A stretch of DNA of 10,103 bases from assembly GCA_005778315.1 (NCBI GenBank), contig SXOW01000301.1, positions 1 through 10,103 of the forward strand. Direction: 5' to 3'. The translations under genes and the position numbers were made by a program. Below are positions 1 to 7,168 of the stretch, piece after piece. The DNA is from Acidobacteriota bacterium. Lineage in GTDB: Bacteria > Acidobacteriota > Vicinamibacteria > Vicinamibacterales > UBA8438. Under the pieces are notes generated by a model, which searched no databases, was not told the origin of the DNA, and saw only the letters and a list, made by a program, of their open reading frames with translations. The first letter of the stretch is position 1, and every line of letters starts with the position of its first letter.

Positions 1-328
1 CTTCACCAACGATGATGCAACTGAAACTCAAGGGGATCTCACCACTCCGATTTCCAATCCTCGAACCCTTGTTCGCAATGACGTGCGAAGCTTCGTGAGC
101 GAGGTTGTTTTTCGTACTGCCTACCCCACGCATCGGTAGATACGACCCGCTCGATCCGCAGCCTAGCGAAGCAGTCTAGCGAGCGTTGGAGCTGGCAAAA
201 CTTGCGCCCGGTCACAGGGCAAACGATCCCGCTTATGTCGAATGACGTCGCCACTTCGTGTTGCTGAGTGAGTGATAAGAAATCGCTTTTCAGGCGGCCT
301 GGGCACGCACCCGTTGTGACCGGCCTGA
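1..328. other. left-edge region without a recognised gene
   Basis: No protein family, RNA gene or repeat is recognisable here. Base composition looks less GC-rich than the rest of the window. A minus-strand open frame from a GTG at 254 down to 39 (71 codons) would encode a Cys-containing peptide with a CPVTG motif near residue 12, but it has no clear ribosome binding site and no family resemblance I can name. Plus-strand frame 2 is open from the window edge to a TAG at about 142, and could equally be the end of an upstream gene or chance. I favour non-coding or decayed DNA. Confidence 0.3.
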
Positions 329-550
329 ATGAGCGCGTTCATGGGGAGACGGTATCAAAGCTGGGGTGGAGAGGGCAAGAAATGCGGTCAAGCGCCCGCT
401 CCAGAGCCGTCAGCTGCGCTCAGGGATACATCGGCGGCGGACGCGCGACAGCGTGCAGCGGAGGCATTCGAGGCCGCCGTGTCCCGCCTCAGCGAAGACG
501 CCGACGAGGCCCGGCGATCCGATCTCAGAGGGTTGGGGGTCGAATCCTGA
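329..550 (+). CDS. possible small charged hypothetical protein (73 aa)
   Basis: This ORF starts at ATG 329 and stops with TGA at 548-550, exactly where the convergent metallo-hydrolase gene stops on the other strand. The C-terminal half (about residues 30-73) is rich in Ala, Arg, Glu and Asp and could form an amphipathic helix. There is no signal peptide, membrane segment or recognised domain. The start is poorly supported: I see no good Shine-Dalgarno, and two other frames are also open here, as is usual in GC-rich DNA. It may be the 3' part of a decayed gene. The tidy tail-to-tail junction is the only positive argument, so this is a weak call. Confidence 0.25.
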   Translation: MSAFMGRRYQSWGGEGKKCGQAPAPEPSAALRDTSAADARQRAAEAFEAAVSRLSEDADEARRSDLRGLGVES

Positions 551-1960
551 CTAGGATCCCACGCCGCCATTGGATTCTGTTGGCAGCGAGGAAGCGATCC
601 ACGCCCTGAAGCCACCGACGAGATCACTGGCGTTCGTGAATCCCGCCTCTGCGAGCAGGCTGGTGCCAATCGCCGAGCGATAGCCTCCCTCGCAGAGCAC
701 GACCACCGGACGATCCCGGGGCACGTCGCCGATCCGTTCCCGCAGGTGCGTCAACGGAATGTTGCGGCTGTGAGCCAGATGCCCGGTCTGCCATTCTTTC
801 TCGGAGCGGACGTCGACCACGAATGGTCTGGGCGATGCGCTTAATCGCTCAGCCAGGGCCGGAGCCGTGATCCGCGAAACAACGCGAATCAACTCCGGGC
901 GAGGTGACAGCGCCGCCATCCCGTTGGCGAGGTAGCCGGCGACATTGTCGAACCCAATGCGGCCCAACCGCATGACCGCCTCTTGTTCGCTCCCTGGGTC
1001 TGCGATCACCACGATGGGCCGATCATGACGGAGGAGCGACCCGCACCAGGTGGCGTACTTCCCCTGGAGGCCGATGTTGATCGAGCCCGCCAGGTGTGCC
1101 CCCTCGAAATCGGTTCCCTCGCGCACGTCGAGGAGCTCCGCGCCCTGGCGCTTCATCCGGACGACGTCATCGATGCCGAGCGGCGTCAGGGAGGCACGAA
1201 GCGTCGCGTCGAGGTCCGGGCGCTCCTGTCTGTTCTTGACGGCGTCGTAGACGAAGTAGTCAGGCGCTTCCGGCTGGTCGCTGGTCACGAGCCTCTTGAA
1301 CTCGTCGACGCTCATCGGTTGCAGCGCATAGTTGAATCGCTTCTGTTCTCCGACAGTCGAGACCGTCTCGGTGCTCAGGTTCTTGCCGCACATCGACCCA
1401 GCACCATGGGCCGGGTACACGAGCGTCGAATCCGGGAGTGCGCGGAGCTTGCTGAGCGAGTGATACAACATCTCGGCCAGTTCGTCCGCCGTGACGCCGA
1501 TCGACGCCATGAGGTCCGGCCGACCAACGTCTCCGATGAACAACGTGTCACCGGTCAGGACCGCGCAGGGCCTCGCGTCGTCGCTGGTCCCGTCGAACAC
1601 CAGGAGTGAGATCCCCTCCGGGGTGTGGCCTGGCGTGTCGAGGATTTCGAGGCGGACGTCCCCCAGTTCAAGGACGTCGCCCTCCCCCACTTTCAGAACC
1701 TCGAATTCCGCCTGAGCACGCGCGCCCATGACGATCTGAGCGCCGGCGCGGTTCCGGAGCTCGATGTGGCCGGCCAGGAAGTCCGCATGAAAGTGCGTCA
1801 GGACGACGTATTTGATGGTGAAGCCGCCTGCTCGGGCATCGCTCAGGTACTGCTCGATGTCTCGCTGCGGGTCGACCACGACGGCCTGCCGTGTCTGTTC
1901 GTCAGCGATCAGATAGGACGCGTGCGCGAGACAGCCGAGGTAGTACTGCTTGAGGACCAT
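551..1960 (-). CDS. MBL-fold persulfide dioxygenase / rhodanese fusion (CstB-like, 469 aa)
   Basis: This is a predicted cytoplasmic sulfur-detoxification enzyme. The N-terminal metallo-beta-lactamase domain (about residues 1-240) carries the metal-binding THFHADFLAGH motif (55-65), H112 in GHTPEG, D138 in TGDTLFIGDVGRPDL and H185 in YPAHG. This is the pattern of ETHE1-type persulfide dioxygenases, which use non-haem iron to oxidise glutathione or other persulfides to sulfite. Two rhodanese domains follow. The first (about 265-355) has no cysteine at the expected active-site loop (IADPGSEQ) and should be catalytically dead. The second (about 365-455) has C423 in CEGGYRS, a proper sulfurtransferase loop. 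This order (MBL, pseudo-rhodanese, rhodanese) is that of Staphylococcus aureus CstB. I chose the ATG at 1960 over an upstream in-frame start at 2029 because homology begins at MVLKQYYLG and a GGAG lies 8 bases before it. No sulfide sensor gene is adjacent. The family call is firm; the exact substrate is inferred. Confidence 0.92.
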   Translation of the reverse strand: MVLKQYYLGCLAHASYLIADEQTRQAVVVDPQRDIEQYLSDARAGGFTIKYVVLTHFHADFLAGHIELRNRAGAQIVMGARAQAEFEVLKVGEGDVLELGDVRLEILDTPGHTPEGISLLVFDGTSDDARPCAVLTGDTLFIGDVGRPDLMASIGVTADELAEMLYHSLSKLRALPDSTLVYPAHGAGSMCGKNLSTETVSTVGEQKRFNYALQPMSVDEFKRLVTSDQPEAPDYFVYDAVKNRQERPDLDATLRASLTPLGIDDVVRMKRQGAELLDVREGTDFEGAHLAGSINIGLQGKYATWCGSLLRHDRPIVVIADPGSEQEAVMRLGRIGFDNVAGYLANGMAALSPRPELIRVVSRITAPALAERLSASPRPFVVDVRSEKEWQTGHLAHSRNIPLTHLRERIGDVPRDRPVVVLCEGGYRSAIGTSLLAEAGFTNASDLVGGFRAWIASSLPTESNGGVGS

Positions 1961-2052
1961 CGTCGAAGCTCCGAAGGGCAACCCCGTCCAATGGGGACAG
2001 TATGCCCGATGATTCAGCTTGGGCGCCACGGATCAAGTCTGGCGGGCATGGC

Positions 2053-2748
2053 TCATGCCGAGGCGCGGTCGGGATCCGGGACGACCCGCTCCAGCACCAT
2101 CACGACTTCGAAAGGCCCCTTGGGTCCGCTGCCGGTGTTCGTGACGGTGAGCGTCTTTCCATCAGCGGACACCTCGTATCGTCCGGCCCCGAGCACCTGA
2201 CCGTCCACCTCTGAACCGAACTCGAGGGTTTGGGGATCCGGCCGGCTGCCGAACGTCATCGCGCCTGCCGGCACACCTGGGACCGGACGGCCGCTCAAGT
2301 CGAGCAGGGGGCGGCGATGTCCGTCCGCGATGATCATCTGCGGGCGCTCGGCACACGCCTCACCGTTCACCACGCCGTATGCCACCATCAGGTAGCCGGT
2401 AGCGGTAGGCTCGAACCGCAGATAGGCCTGCTGCGGCGCCGGCCGATCGACCTTCCACAGCGAGGGCTCGCTCTGCCTGGCGCGCCACGTACCTTCGAAG
2501 ACGTCATCTGCCATGGTTGCCTCCCTCAATCTGTCTGCCCACGTCAGGACGTGTTCACATGGCAGACGTAACGCGAGATCCCCAAACAGCCGAATCAACC
2601 CGACGACACCTTGCTGCTGCCACACACGCGGCACGAGGTCTTCGCCGAGCTGCTCCAGTCCATCACCGCAGATCGCCCGGTACTGGTGAGGAAAGGCGCG
2701 CGCAATCCGCCGATAGGCGCGACAGCACCCCATCACAAACGCGCTCAT
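2053..2748 (-). CDS. permease-prefix-like + lipocalin-like two-domain hypothetical protein (231 aa)
   Basis: The start ATG at 2748 overlaps the padR stop (ATGA) and is preceded by AGGAGG seven bases upstream, so the gene is translationally coupled to padR. Residues 1-78 (RAYRRIARAFPHQYR..GDGLEQL, then a helix near LIRLFGDLALRLP) resemble the short N-terminal prefix found on acidobacterial MacB-type ABC permeases that commonly follow padR genes; no permease follows here. Residues 79-231 (FEGTW near the start, then alternating beta-strand-like segments and a SADGKTLTVTNTG motif) resemble small lipocalin-like or DUF domains common in Acidobacteria. M79 (2514) has its own strong Shine-Dalgarno (GGGAGG, five bases before ATG), so the C-terminal domain may also be made alone. 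No transmembrane segment or signal peptide is convincing in the full-length form. Function is unknown and the domain resemblances are from memory. Confidence 0.75.
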   Translation of the reverse strand: MSAFVMGCCRAYRRIARAFPHQYRAICGDGLEQLGEDLVPRVWQQQGVVGLIRLFGDLALRLPCEHVLTWADRLREATMADDVFEGTWRARQSEPSLWKVDRPAPQQAYLRFEPTATGYLMVAYGVVNGEACAERPQMIIADGHRRPLLDLSGRPVPGVPAGAMTFGSRPDPQTLEFGSEVDGQVLGAGRYEVSADGKTLTVTNTGSGPKGPFEVVMVLERVVPDPDRASA

Positions 2749-3101
2749 GATCGCGCCTCCTGTCGGCGTCTTGCATCGAGCACCCGTACCAGATCCTTGA
2801 GTCGCCGGCCTTCCAGATCGAGCACCTGCCGGCCGAGCGGCGTGAGCTTGTAATACCGACGACGGGCATCGTCGAGCTCAGGCGCTGGACGCTCGCCGGA
2901 CTCGACGATCAGGCCCTTCTCGATCAGCCGTTTCAAGGAGCCGTACAACGTCGCTGGCCACAGCCGCACCTTTCCGCCGCTCCGTTCCAGCACGTCCTGC
3001 TGAATGCCGTAGCCATGCTGATCGCCCTCGACCAGGCAGATGAGAATGTGGAACCAGTTGCTCTTGAGCGGCAGGAACGCGTCGGGCTTCGATGTCGGCA
3101 C
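2745..3101 (-). CDS. PadR family transcriptional regulator (118 aa)
   Basis: This is a DNA-binding repressor of the PadR winged-helix family. The motif HGYGI (29-33), the recognition-helix region TLYGSLKRLIEKGLI (51-65) and the wing/third-strand sequence RRRYYKLTPLGR (80-91) are diagnostic, and the length of about 118 residues suits the short PadR-s2 type with one C-terminal dimerisation helix (about 93-112). The start codon is GTG at 3099-3101; family members usually begin a few residues before the FLPL-x-FHIL segment, and no other start codon fits. No Shine-Dalgarno precedes it; a -10-like sequence ends only six bases upstream, suggesting leaderless translation. The gene overlaps its neighbour by four bases (ATGA), so the two form an operon. 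An AT-rich inverted repeat over the promoter suggests autorepression. The inducing ligand cannot be told from sequence. Confidence 0.95.
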   Translation of the reverse strand: MPTSKPDAFLPLKSNWFHILICLVEGDQHGYGIQQDVLERSGGKVRLWPATLYGSLKRLIEKGLIVESGERPAPELDDARRRYYKLTPLGRQVLDLEGRRLKDLVRVLDARRRQEARS

Positions 3102-3103
3102 GC

Positions 3104-3137
3104 CAAATATATATCAAACAATATGTATATGCGTCAA
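3104..3137 (-). promoter_or_regulatory. padR promoter with overlapping AT-rich operator
   Basis: On the minus strand, TTGACG (3132-3137) is followed after 17-18 bases by ATATAT/TATATA (about 3107-3114), a plausible sigma-70 promoter in otherwise GC-rich DNA. Between and across these boxes lies an imperfect inverted repeat: ATATACATAT (3121-3130 as read on the minus strand) against ATATATATTT, matching at 8 of 10 positions. AT-rich dyads of this kind are typical PadR operators. The likely transcription start falls at or next to the GTG start codon at 3101, so the mRNA would have little or no leader. Promoter and operator are both predictions from pattern alone. Confidence 0.55.
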
Positions 3138-3334
3138 GTAGTGAGCGTCGGTGGATAGTGGTTCGTGGTCGGTCGTTGGTGGCACGAAGCCGGCATCGAC
3201 CCATTCGCGCACCGGCAGCTCCCGCCAGGCGCCTCACGATCGCGCTACACTGCAGCGGCCGTTCGCGCATCGGCATATCGAGTTCGGCCGAATATTCGTT
3301 AGGCGGCCCGGATACTCACAACCATGCGACAAAG

Positions 3335-3757
3335 ATGAATACGCCAACAAGCCTCATCGACACCACCCTCGCCGTTCCAAGGGGGACCGAGTGCGCCAGG
3401 CCATTCCTGCCATCGCGAGACTTCGAGCTGTCGAAGAAGTTTTATGAGACGGTGGGTTTTCAGAAACTCCTCGATAGTAGTGACGTAGCAATCTTCCGTG
3501 CGGGGTTAGGCGGGTTCCTTCTGCAGCGGCGCTATCAAAAAGATTGGGCTGAAAACTGCATGATGCAACTGATGGTGGACGACCTAGATTCATGGTGGGC
3601 GCACATCCTCAGCTTGGATCTTCCAGGTCGATTCGCTGTTCAGCCACCGAAAAGCCCAGCAGTTCAGCCTTGGGGGCTTCGAGTCGCGTACCTCATCGAT
3701 CCCTCCGGTGTCTTGTGGCATGTGGCACAACGGCGAGCTGGCGTGGCGCACGACTAA
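3335..3757 (+). CDS. VOC family (glyoxalase/bleomycin-resistance fold) protein (140 aa)
   Basis: This is a small cytoplasmic protein of the vicinal oxygen chelate superfamily, which includes glyoxalase I, dioxygenases and bleomycin-binding proteins. The first beta-alpha-beta unit shows ARPFLPSRDFELSKKFYETVGF (about residues 21-42) and the following strands include VAIFRAGLGGFLLQ; the second unit ends with the family-typical DPSGVLWHVAQ (about 122-132). Length and motifs match single-domain bleomycin-resistance-type members, which usually act as dimers. Metal ligands are not obvious, so it may be a binding protein rather than an enzyme. The ATG at 3335 is the first in-frame ATG; its ribosome binding site is weak (GACAAAG). 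The gene stands alone, appears less GC-rich than its neighbours and is followed at once by a transposase remnant, so recent acquisition is likely. Substrate is unknown. Confidence 0.85.
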   Translation: MNTPTSLIDTTLAVPRGTECARPFLPSRDFELSKKFYETVGFQKLLDSSDVAIFRAGLGGFLLQRRYQKDWAENCMMQLMVDDLDSWWAHILSLDLPGRFAVQPPKSPAVQPWGLRVAYLIDPSGVLWHVAQRRAGVAHD

Positions 3758-3759
3758 GA

Positions 3760-3875
3760 TGGCTCTTACGCCGCAGTGCTTGAATGGGCCGTCTGAGTTC
3801 AAGTTTGAGCCGCAACAGTAGGTACTCGTCATAGAAGCACTCCTCCGGCGTGCGGTAACCCAGTCGCTTCCTGTG
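3760..3875 (-). pseudogene. IS30-like transposase C-terminal remnant
   Basis: Read on the minus strand from 3875, the frame gives HRKRLGYRTPEECFYDEY and then a Leu/Arg-rich tail. The RKRLGYRTPxE string is the hallmark of the C-terminal end of IS30-family DDE transposases, where it follows the catalytic glutamate region. Immediately upstream (above 3875) the frame loses all resemblance and meets a stop, so the catalytic core is gone. I cannot see terminal inverted repeats or a target duplication. The boundary with the VOC gene is only a few bases, which suggests an insertion or deletion event that joined the two. Confidence 0.7.
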
Positions 3876-4196
3876 GCCGGCCCGACTTCACGGCTGCCAA
3901 CAGCGCGGACGTCGTAGGGTCCATGCGACTCCACCCGGGCCGGCATCCAGAGCTTGAGGGACCCGAGGAACGCCGGCGACAGGTCGAGGCGGAGTTCCCT
4001 GGATTCTTCGCCTGAGCACCCGCTCGCCTGAGGCTCCCTCTGTTGTGAGAAGTCCCGACTGGCAGGGGGGACCTGGCGAACAACAGACGTATGACCGGAC
4101 CTGACAGGCTCCCTGCTAACCTGCCTGAGGTCTCGGCAACTCAACCGTGCTAACTTCCGTGCGTACCAGATCGTTACGTTCCTGCAGCAAGCTGAC
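3876..4196. other. intergenic stretch between transposase remnant and nuclease pseudogene
   Basis: These 321 bases contain several short open frames on both strands, none with a recognised domain or supported start. A minus-strand frame from about 4085 down is open through the region but continues out of frame across the transposase remnant, so it is probably chance. No terminator hairpin or tRNA is visible. A promoter for the nuclease gene at 4197 would be expected here, but I cannot point to convincing -35 and -10 boxes. Confidence 0.4.
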
Positions 4197-6671
4197 ATGG
4201 ACCCATTTGTCGACCAGCTGAAAGGCCTGTGCACGGCCTATCCCACGCGATCAAAGTGGGTGTTTGTCCCGACGCACGCGATCGGCCGGACGCTCGGCGA
4301 CCGGCTGGTCCTCGAGGGCACCGACTGGGCCAACCTTCGGTTCGTCACGCCCCTCGATATCGCGCTCCTTATGGGCGCGCCGTTCCTCGTCGAGCACGGC
4401 ATTGATCCGTCCGAGGAGGAGCTGGGTCCGGCGCTGATGATGCGTCTCCTCCTCGCGCTCCCGCGCAAAAACGGTTCCGACCGCTCGCCGGGCGTCCCAC
4501 GCTCGCGCAGGCCCTCTGGACCACGGTGCGCGAACTGCGGATGGCTGGGCTCGATCCTGATGCCCTCATCCCCGCCGCGTTCGCATCCCCCGCGAAGCAC
4601 GCCGAGCTTGTCGCGCTGCTGCGCGCGTACGAGCAGTTCCGCTCGGACCACAAACGCGAGGATCTGGCGACGGTGTACCAAGAAGCCCTGCGGTATCAGG
4701 ACTGGTGTCCGATCCAGTCGCAGGACTGCTGGACCGAACTGCCTGACGCCAACTGGAATCCGCTCCAGCGCCGCCTGGTCAAGAGCTACGAGGCGCGCGC
4801 CACCGACGCCGATGCGTCGGATGACGATCGGGCATTCGCGACAGAACGGGCGGAGCAGGCGAGGAAGGTTCGCGCCTGGCTCACGTCGCTGGTGGACTCC
4901 ATCCCCGCGCCCGCCACAGACGGAACTGTGGCGCTGCAGGCCGTCGTGGGCGCCGTGTTGGCGTTCCTCGACGGCCCGCAGCAGCGCGCTCGACCATCGG
5001 ACCGGGGTCTCGCTCGCGGACTACATCGGCGACCTGCGCGCGCTGGACGACTTCTCCTGTGCGCTCCCGGACGCGCTGCGCTTCGCGCGGGAGCGCGTGC
5101 AGTCGCTCACCGTCGCGCCCGAACGCCCACGGCCAGGCCATCTCTACGCGTGCAGCCTGTCGCAGTCGGGCTACGCCGGCCGCGCCCATCTCTTCATCGT
5201 CGGGCTCGATCGAGGAAGGGCGTGTGTTCGCTGGTTCGACGGAGGACCCCGTGCTGCTGGACGAGGAACGGACGGGGATCTCGGACGACTTGAAGCGCTC
5301 GACCGACCGCATGAATGAAGCGGTGTACGGGGTGCTGAGAAGGCTCGCAGTCTCTGGCGCGCACGCCACCTTCAGCTACTCCTGCCGCGACACGCGCGAG
5401 TTCCGCGAGACGTTCGCCTCGTGGTTGATGCTGCAGGCCTACCGGTTGCAGCAGGGAAACGAGACACTCTCGTACCAGGAGATGAAGAAGGCGCTCGGCG
5501 TACCGAGGTCCGCGGTGCCTGCCGATCGCGACGCGGGGCTCTCCCCGTCCGCGTGGTGGCTTCGCTCCGTCGCCGGCACTGGCGAAGACGGGGCGGACGC
5601 TGTCGATGCGGCGTTCCCGAACGTCGCGCGCGGGCGCCTGGCGGAAAGGCAGCGCGACGGCGCGACATTCACCGAGTTCGACGGCTACGTGCCGGAGGCA
5701 GGACCTGCGCTTCACCCGTGCACGCCTGACAACGTCTACTCGGTCACCGAATTCGAGAAAGCGGCCGAGTGCCCGTTCCGCTTCTTCCTCAAGCGCAGCC
5801 TCGGGTTGCACCCCGTGGACGAGCGCGAGCGCGACCGCGATGTCTGGCTCGATCCGCTCACGCGCGGTTCCGAGCTGCACGACGTGCACGCGGCGCTCCT
5901 GCGCAAGGTCCGCGACGAGAAGCGCCGGCCGACGCTGAAGGATGCCGACTGGCTCTTGAAGTACGCGCAGGACCGGTTGGCGCAGCTCGACGACGAGATG
6001 CCGGCGCCCACGCTGGAGATTCTCGAGCGCGAGACGAAGGACTTCCTGGACGATGTGCAGCTGTTCGTCGAGGAGGAAGTCGCCGACGGGGGCCACCACA
6101 GCCGTCGGTCTCGAGGTGTCGTTCGGCCGTCCCCTGGATGGCCCTGGCGGAAATGTCGAGCCGCTTGCACGTCCAGAGCCGGTCACCATCAGCCTTGGCA
6201 ACGGCATGACCCTCAAGATCGCAGGACGTATCGACCGCATCACCGAGGTCGGCGCGGCCACGTGCGTGCTGGACTACAAGGCCGGCGGCTACTGGCGGGA
6301 CGACTGGAAGGGCGTGTTCGCGGGCGGGCGTCGTCTGCAGCACGCGCTCTACGGGCTGGCTACCCTCGAATTGCTCAAGGCGCGCCACAAGAAGCCGAAG
6401 GGTGCGCGGCGGGGTCTACTACTTCTCCAGCCACAAAGGGCGCGGCGAGCGCGTCCGAATCGAGGCCCCCGCGCTCGCGTCGGTCGGTGCGGTGCTGGCC
6501 GACCTGCGCGAAGTCATTACCAGCGGCCACTTCACGCGGACCGGGGACGAGGACGACTGCAGGTATTGCGACTTTGTCGCCGCGTGCGGCGGCAGAGCGA
6601 ACGCCCAGGCTGATACCAAGCTGGCCGACGCGAAGGGCGACGCGTTCAAGAGGCTCGCGAACCATGCTTGA
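4197..6671 (+). pseudogene. AddB-like PD-(D/E)XK nuclease, frameshifted
   Basis: This is the remains of a RecB/AddB-type exonuclease subunit that would work with a UvrD-like helicase in processing double-strand DNA ends. The N-terminal inactive-helicase-like part starts at 4197 (MDPFVDQL, then FVPTHAIGRTLGDRL). The nuclease domain lies near the 3' end: Asp of GRIDRI at 6233, the DYK motif at 6272-6280 and the Q-x3-Y motif from 6338. The four cysteines of the Fe-S cluster are present: one at 5770 in AECPFRFF and C-x2-C-x5-C at 6558, 6567 and 6585. The reading frame changes five times: at an A5 run (4467-4471), near 4973-4988, at TCGATCGA (5206-5213), at a G5 run (6088-6092) and at a G3 run (6400-6402). 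About 825 codons remain, shorter than I expect for this family (about 1,000), suggesting an internal deletion. The neighbouring genes are intact, favouring true decay over sequencing error, though homopolymer errors remain possible. Confidence 0.88.
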
Positions 6672-6837
6672 TTCGCGAATCACAGACGAGCAATCACGCC
6701 GCACCATCCGCGAGGAGCTGCTCACCGACATCCTGGTCGAAGCGGGTGCTGGCTCAGGCAAGACGCAGATGCTGGCCGAGCGCATGGCCGCTGGTGTGGT
6801 CCAAGGCGTGTACCAAATCGAGCACATGGCGGCCGTG
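6664..6837 (+). pseudogene. AddA/UvrD-like helicase, truncated after Walker A
   Basis: The ATG at 6664 overlaps the end of the nuclease gene by eight bases, the usual coupling of the two subunits of an AddAB-like helicase-nuclease. Only about 58 codons are helicase: the Q-motif region ITDEQ (6-10), Walker A AGAGSGKT (27-34) and the following helix up to IEHMAAV. Superfamily-1 helicases of this kind then continue with motif Ia (TFT-x-KAA), which is absent; after 6837 the frame reads into unrelated sequence and runs on to a stop at 7225-7227. A full AddA-type protein exceeds 1,000 residues, so more than nine tenths is missing. With the nuclease partner also broken, the system cannot function from this locus. 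Confidence 0.85.
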
Positions 6838-6951
6838 AGAGATCCGGCGGCTGTAGGCGGCGCTCTCGAATCTGGAACGCTTCTTCGCCGGGTGTCAGGA
6901 GACGCGGTCCTCACCACCGCCGTCGACCTCTGGGTCGACGCCGCCCACGGT

Positions 6952-7065
6952 GGCGATCCGGTCGGCGAGCGTGGGGCCTTCGACCAGTTCCAGGACCAGC
7001 GCCTGGGTGTCGTCAGACTTCTCGATGCCGTGAATGCCGCCGATGTTGGGATGGTTCAGGGTCGC
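6952..7065 (-). pseudogene. Ser/Thr protein kinase (Pkn-type) internal fragment
   Basis: Read on the minus strand from about 7065, the frame gives ATLNHPNIGGIHGIEKSD and then ALVLELVEGPTLADRIA. This is the segment of a bacterial Hanks-type kinase from helix C through the hinge: xLNHPNI, then the gatekeeper/hinge LVLELVEGPTLADR. Upstream there is an in-frame stop at about 7090 and no ATP-binding glycine loop or catalytic lysine; downstream the similarity ends at 6952 and a stop follows at 6895-6897, with no HRDLKPxN loop. About 38 of some 270 kinase-domain residues survive. It lies opposite in direction to the helicase fragment, so at least one rearrangement brought them together. Confidence 0.75.
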
Positions 7066-7168
7066 GCCATCGTGGTCGTTTGGCGCCGTGAGGGGTCATT
7101 CTACGCCCGCGGGCTCGTCGGCTGCACCTGCGGGGCCGGCGTGGCCTCTGCCACGGGCCTGGAACGGC

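Noticed and set aside
535..560. GGGTCGAATCC resembling a tRNA T-arm
   Set aside because: The T-loop lacks the TTC start and no acceptor, D or anticodon stem can be folded from the upstream bases.
983..1609. 208-codon plus-strand open frame
   Set aside because: It is the antisense of the MBL/rhodanese gene, without a domain or ribosome binding site.
2045..2059. GGCATG-GCT-CATGCC hairpin at the end of the two-domain gene
   Set aside because: The stem is only 6 bp with a 3-base loop and no T-tract on the minus strand, so it is not a convincing intrinsic terminator.
3145..3182. degenerate GTGG/GTCGG short repeats
   Set aside because: The units are irregular and too few to be called a repeat array; no CRISPR-like spacing is present here or elsewhere in the window.
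5194..6261. 355-codon open frame on the minus strand
   Set aside because: It is antisense to the AddB-like nuclease pseudogene, whose motifs are unmistakable. Its Arg/Ala/Pro-rich composition is typical of GC-rich shadow frames.
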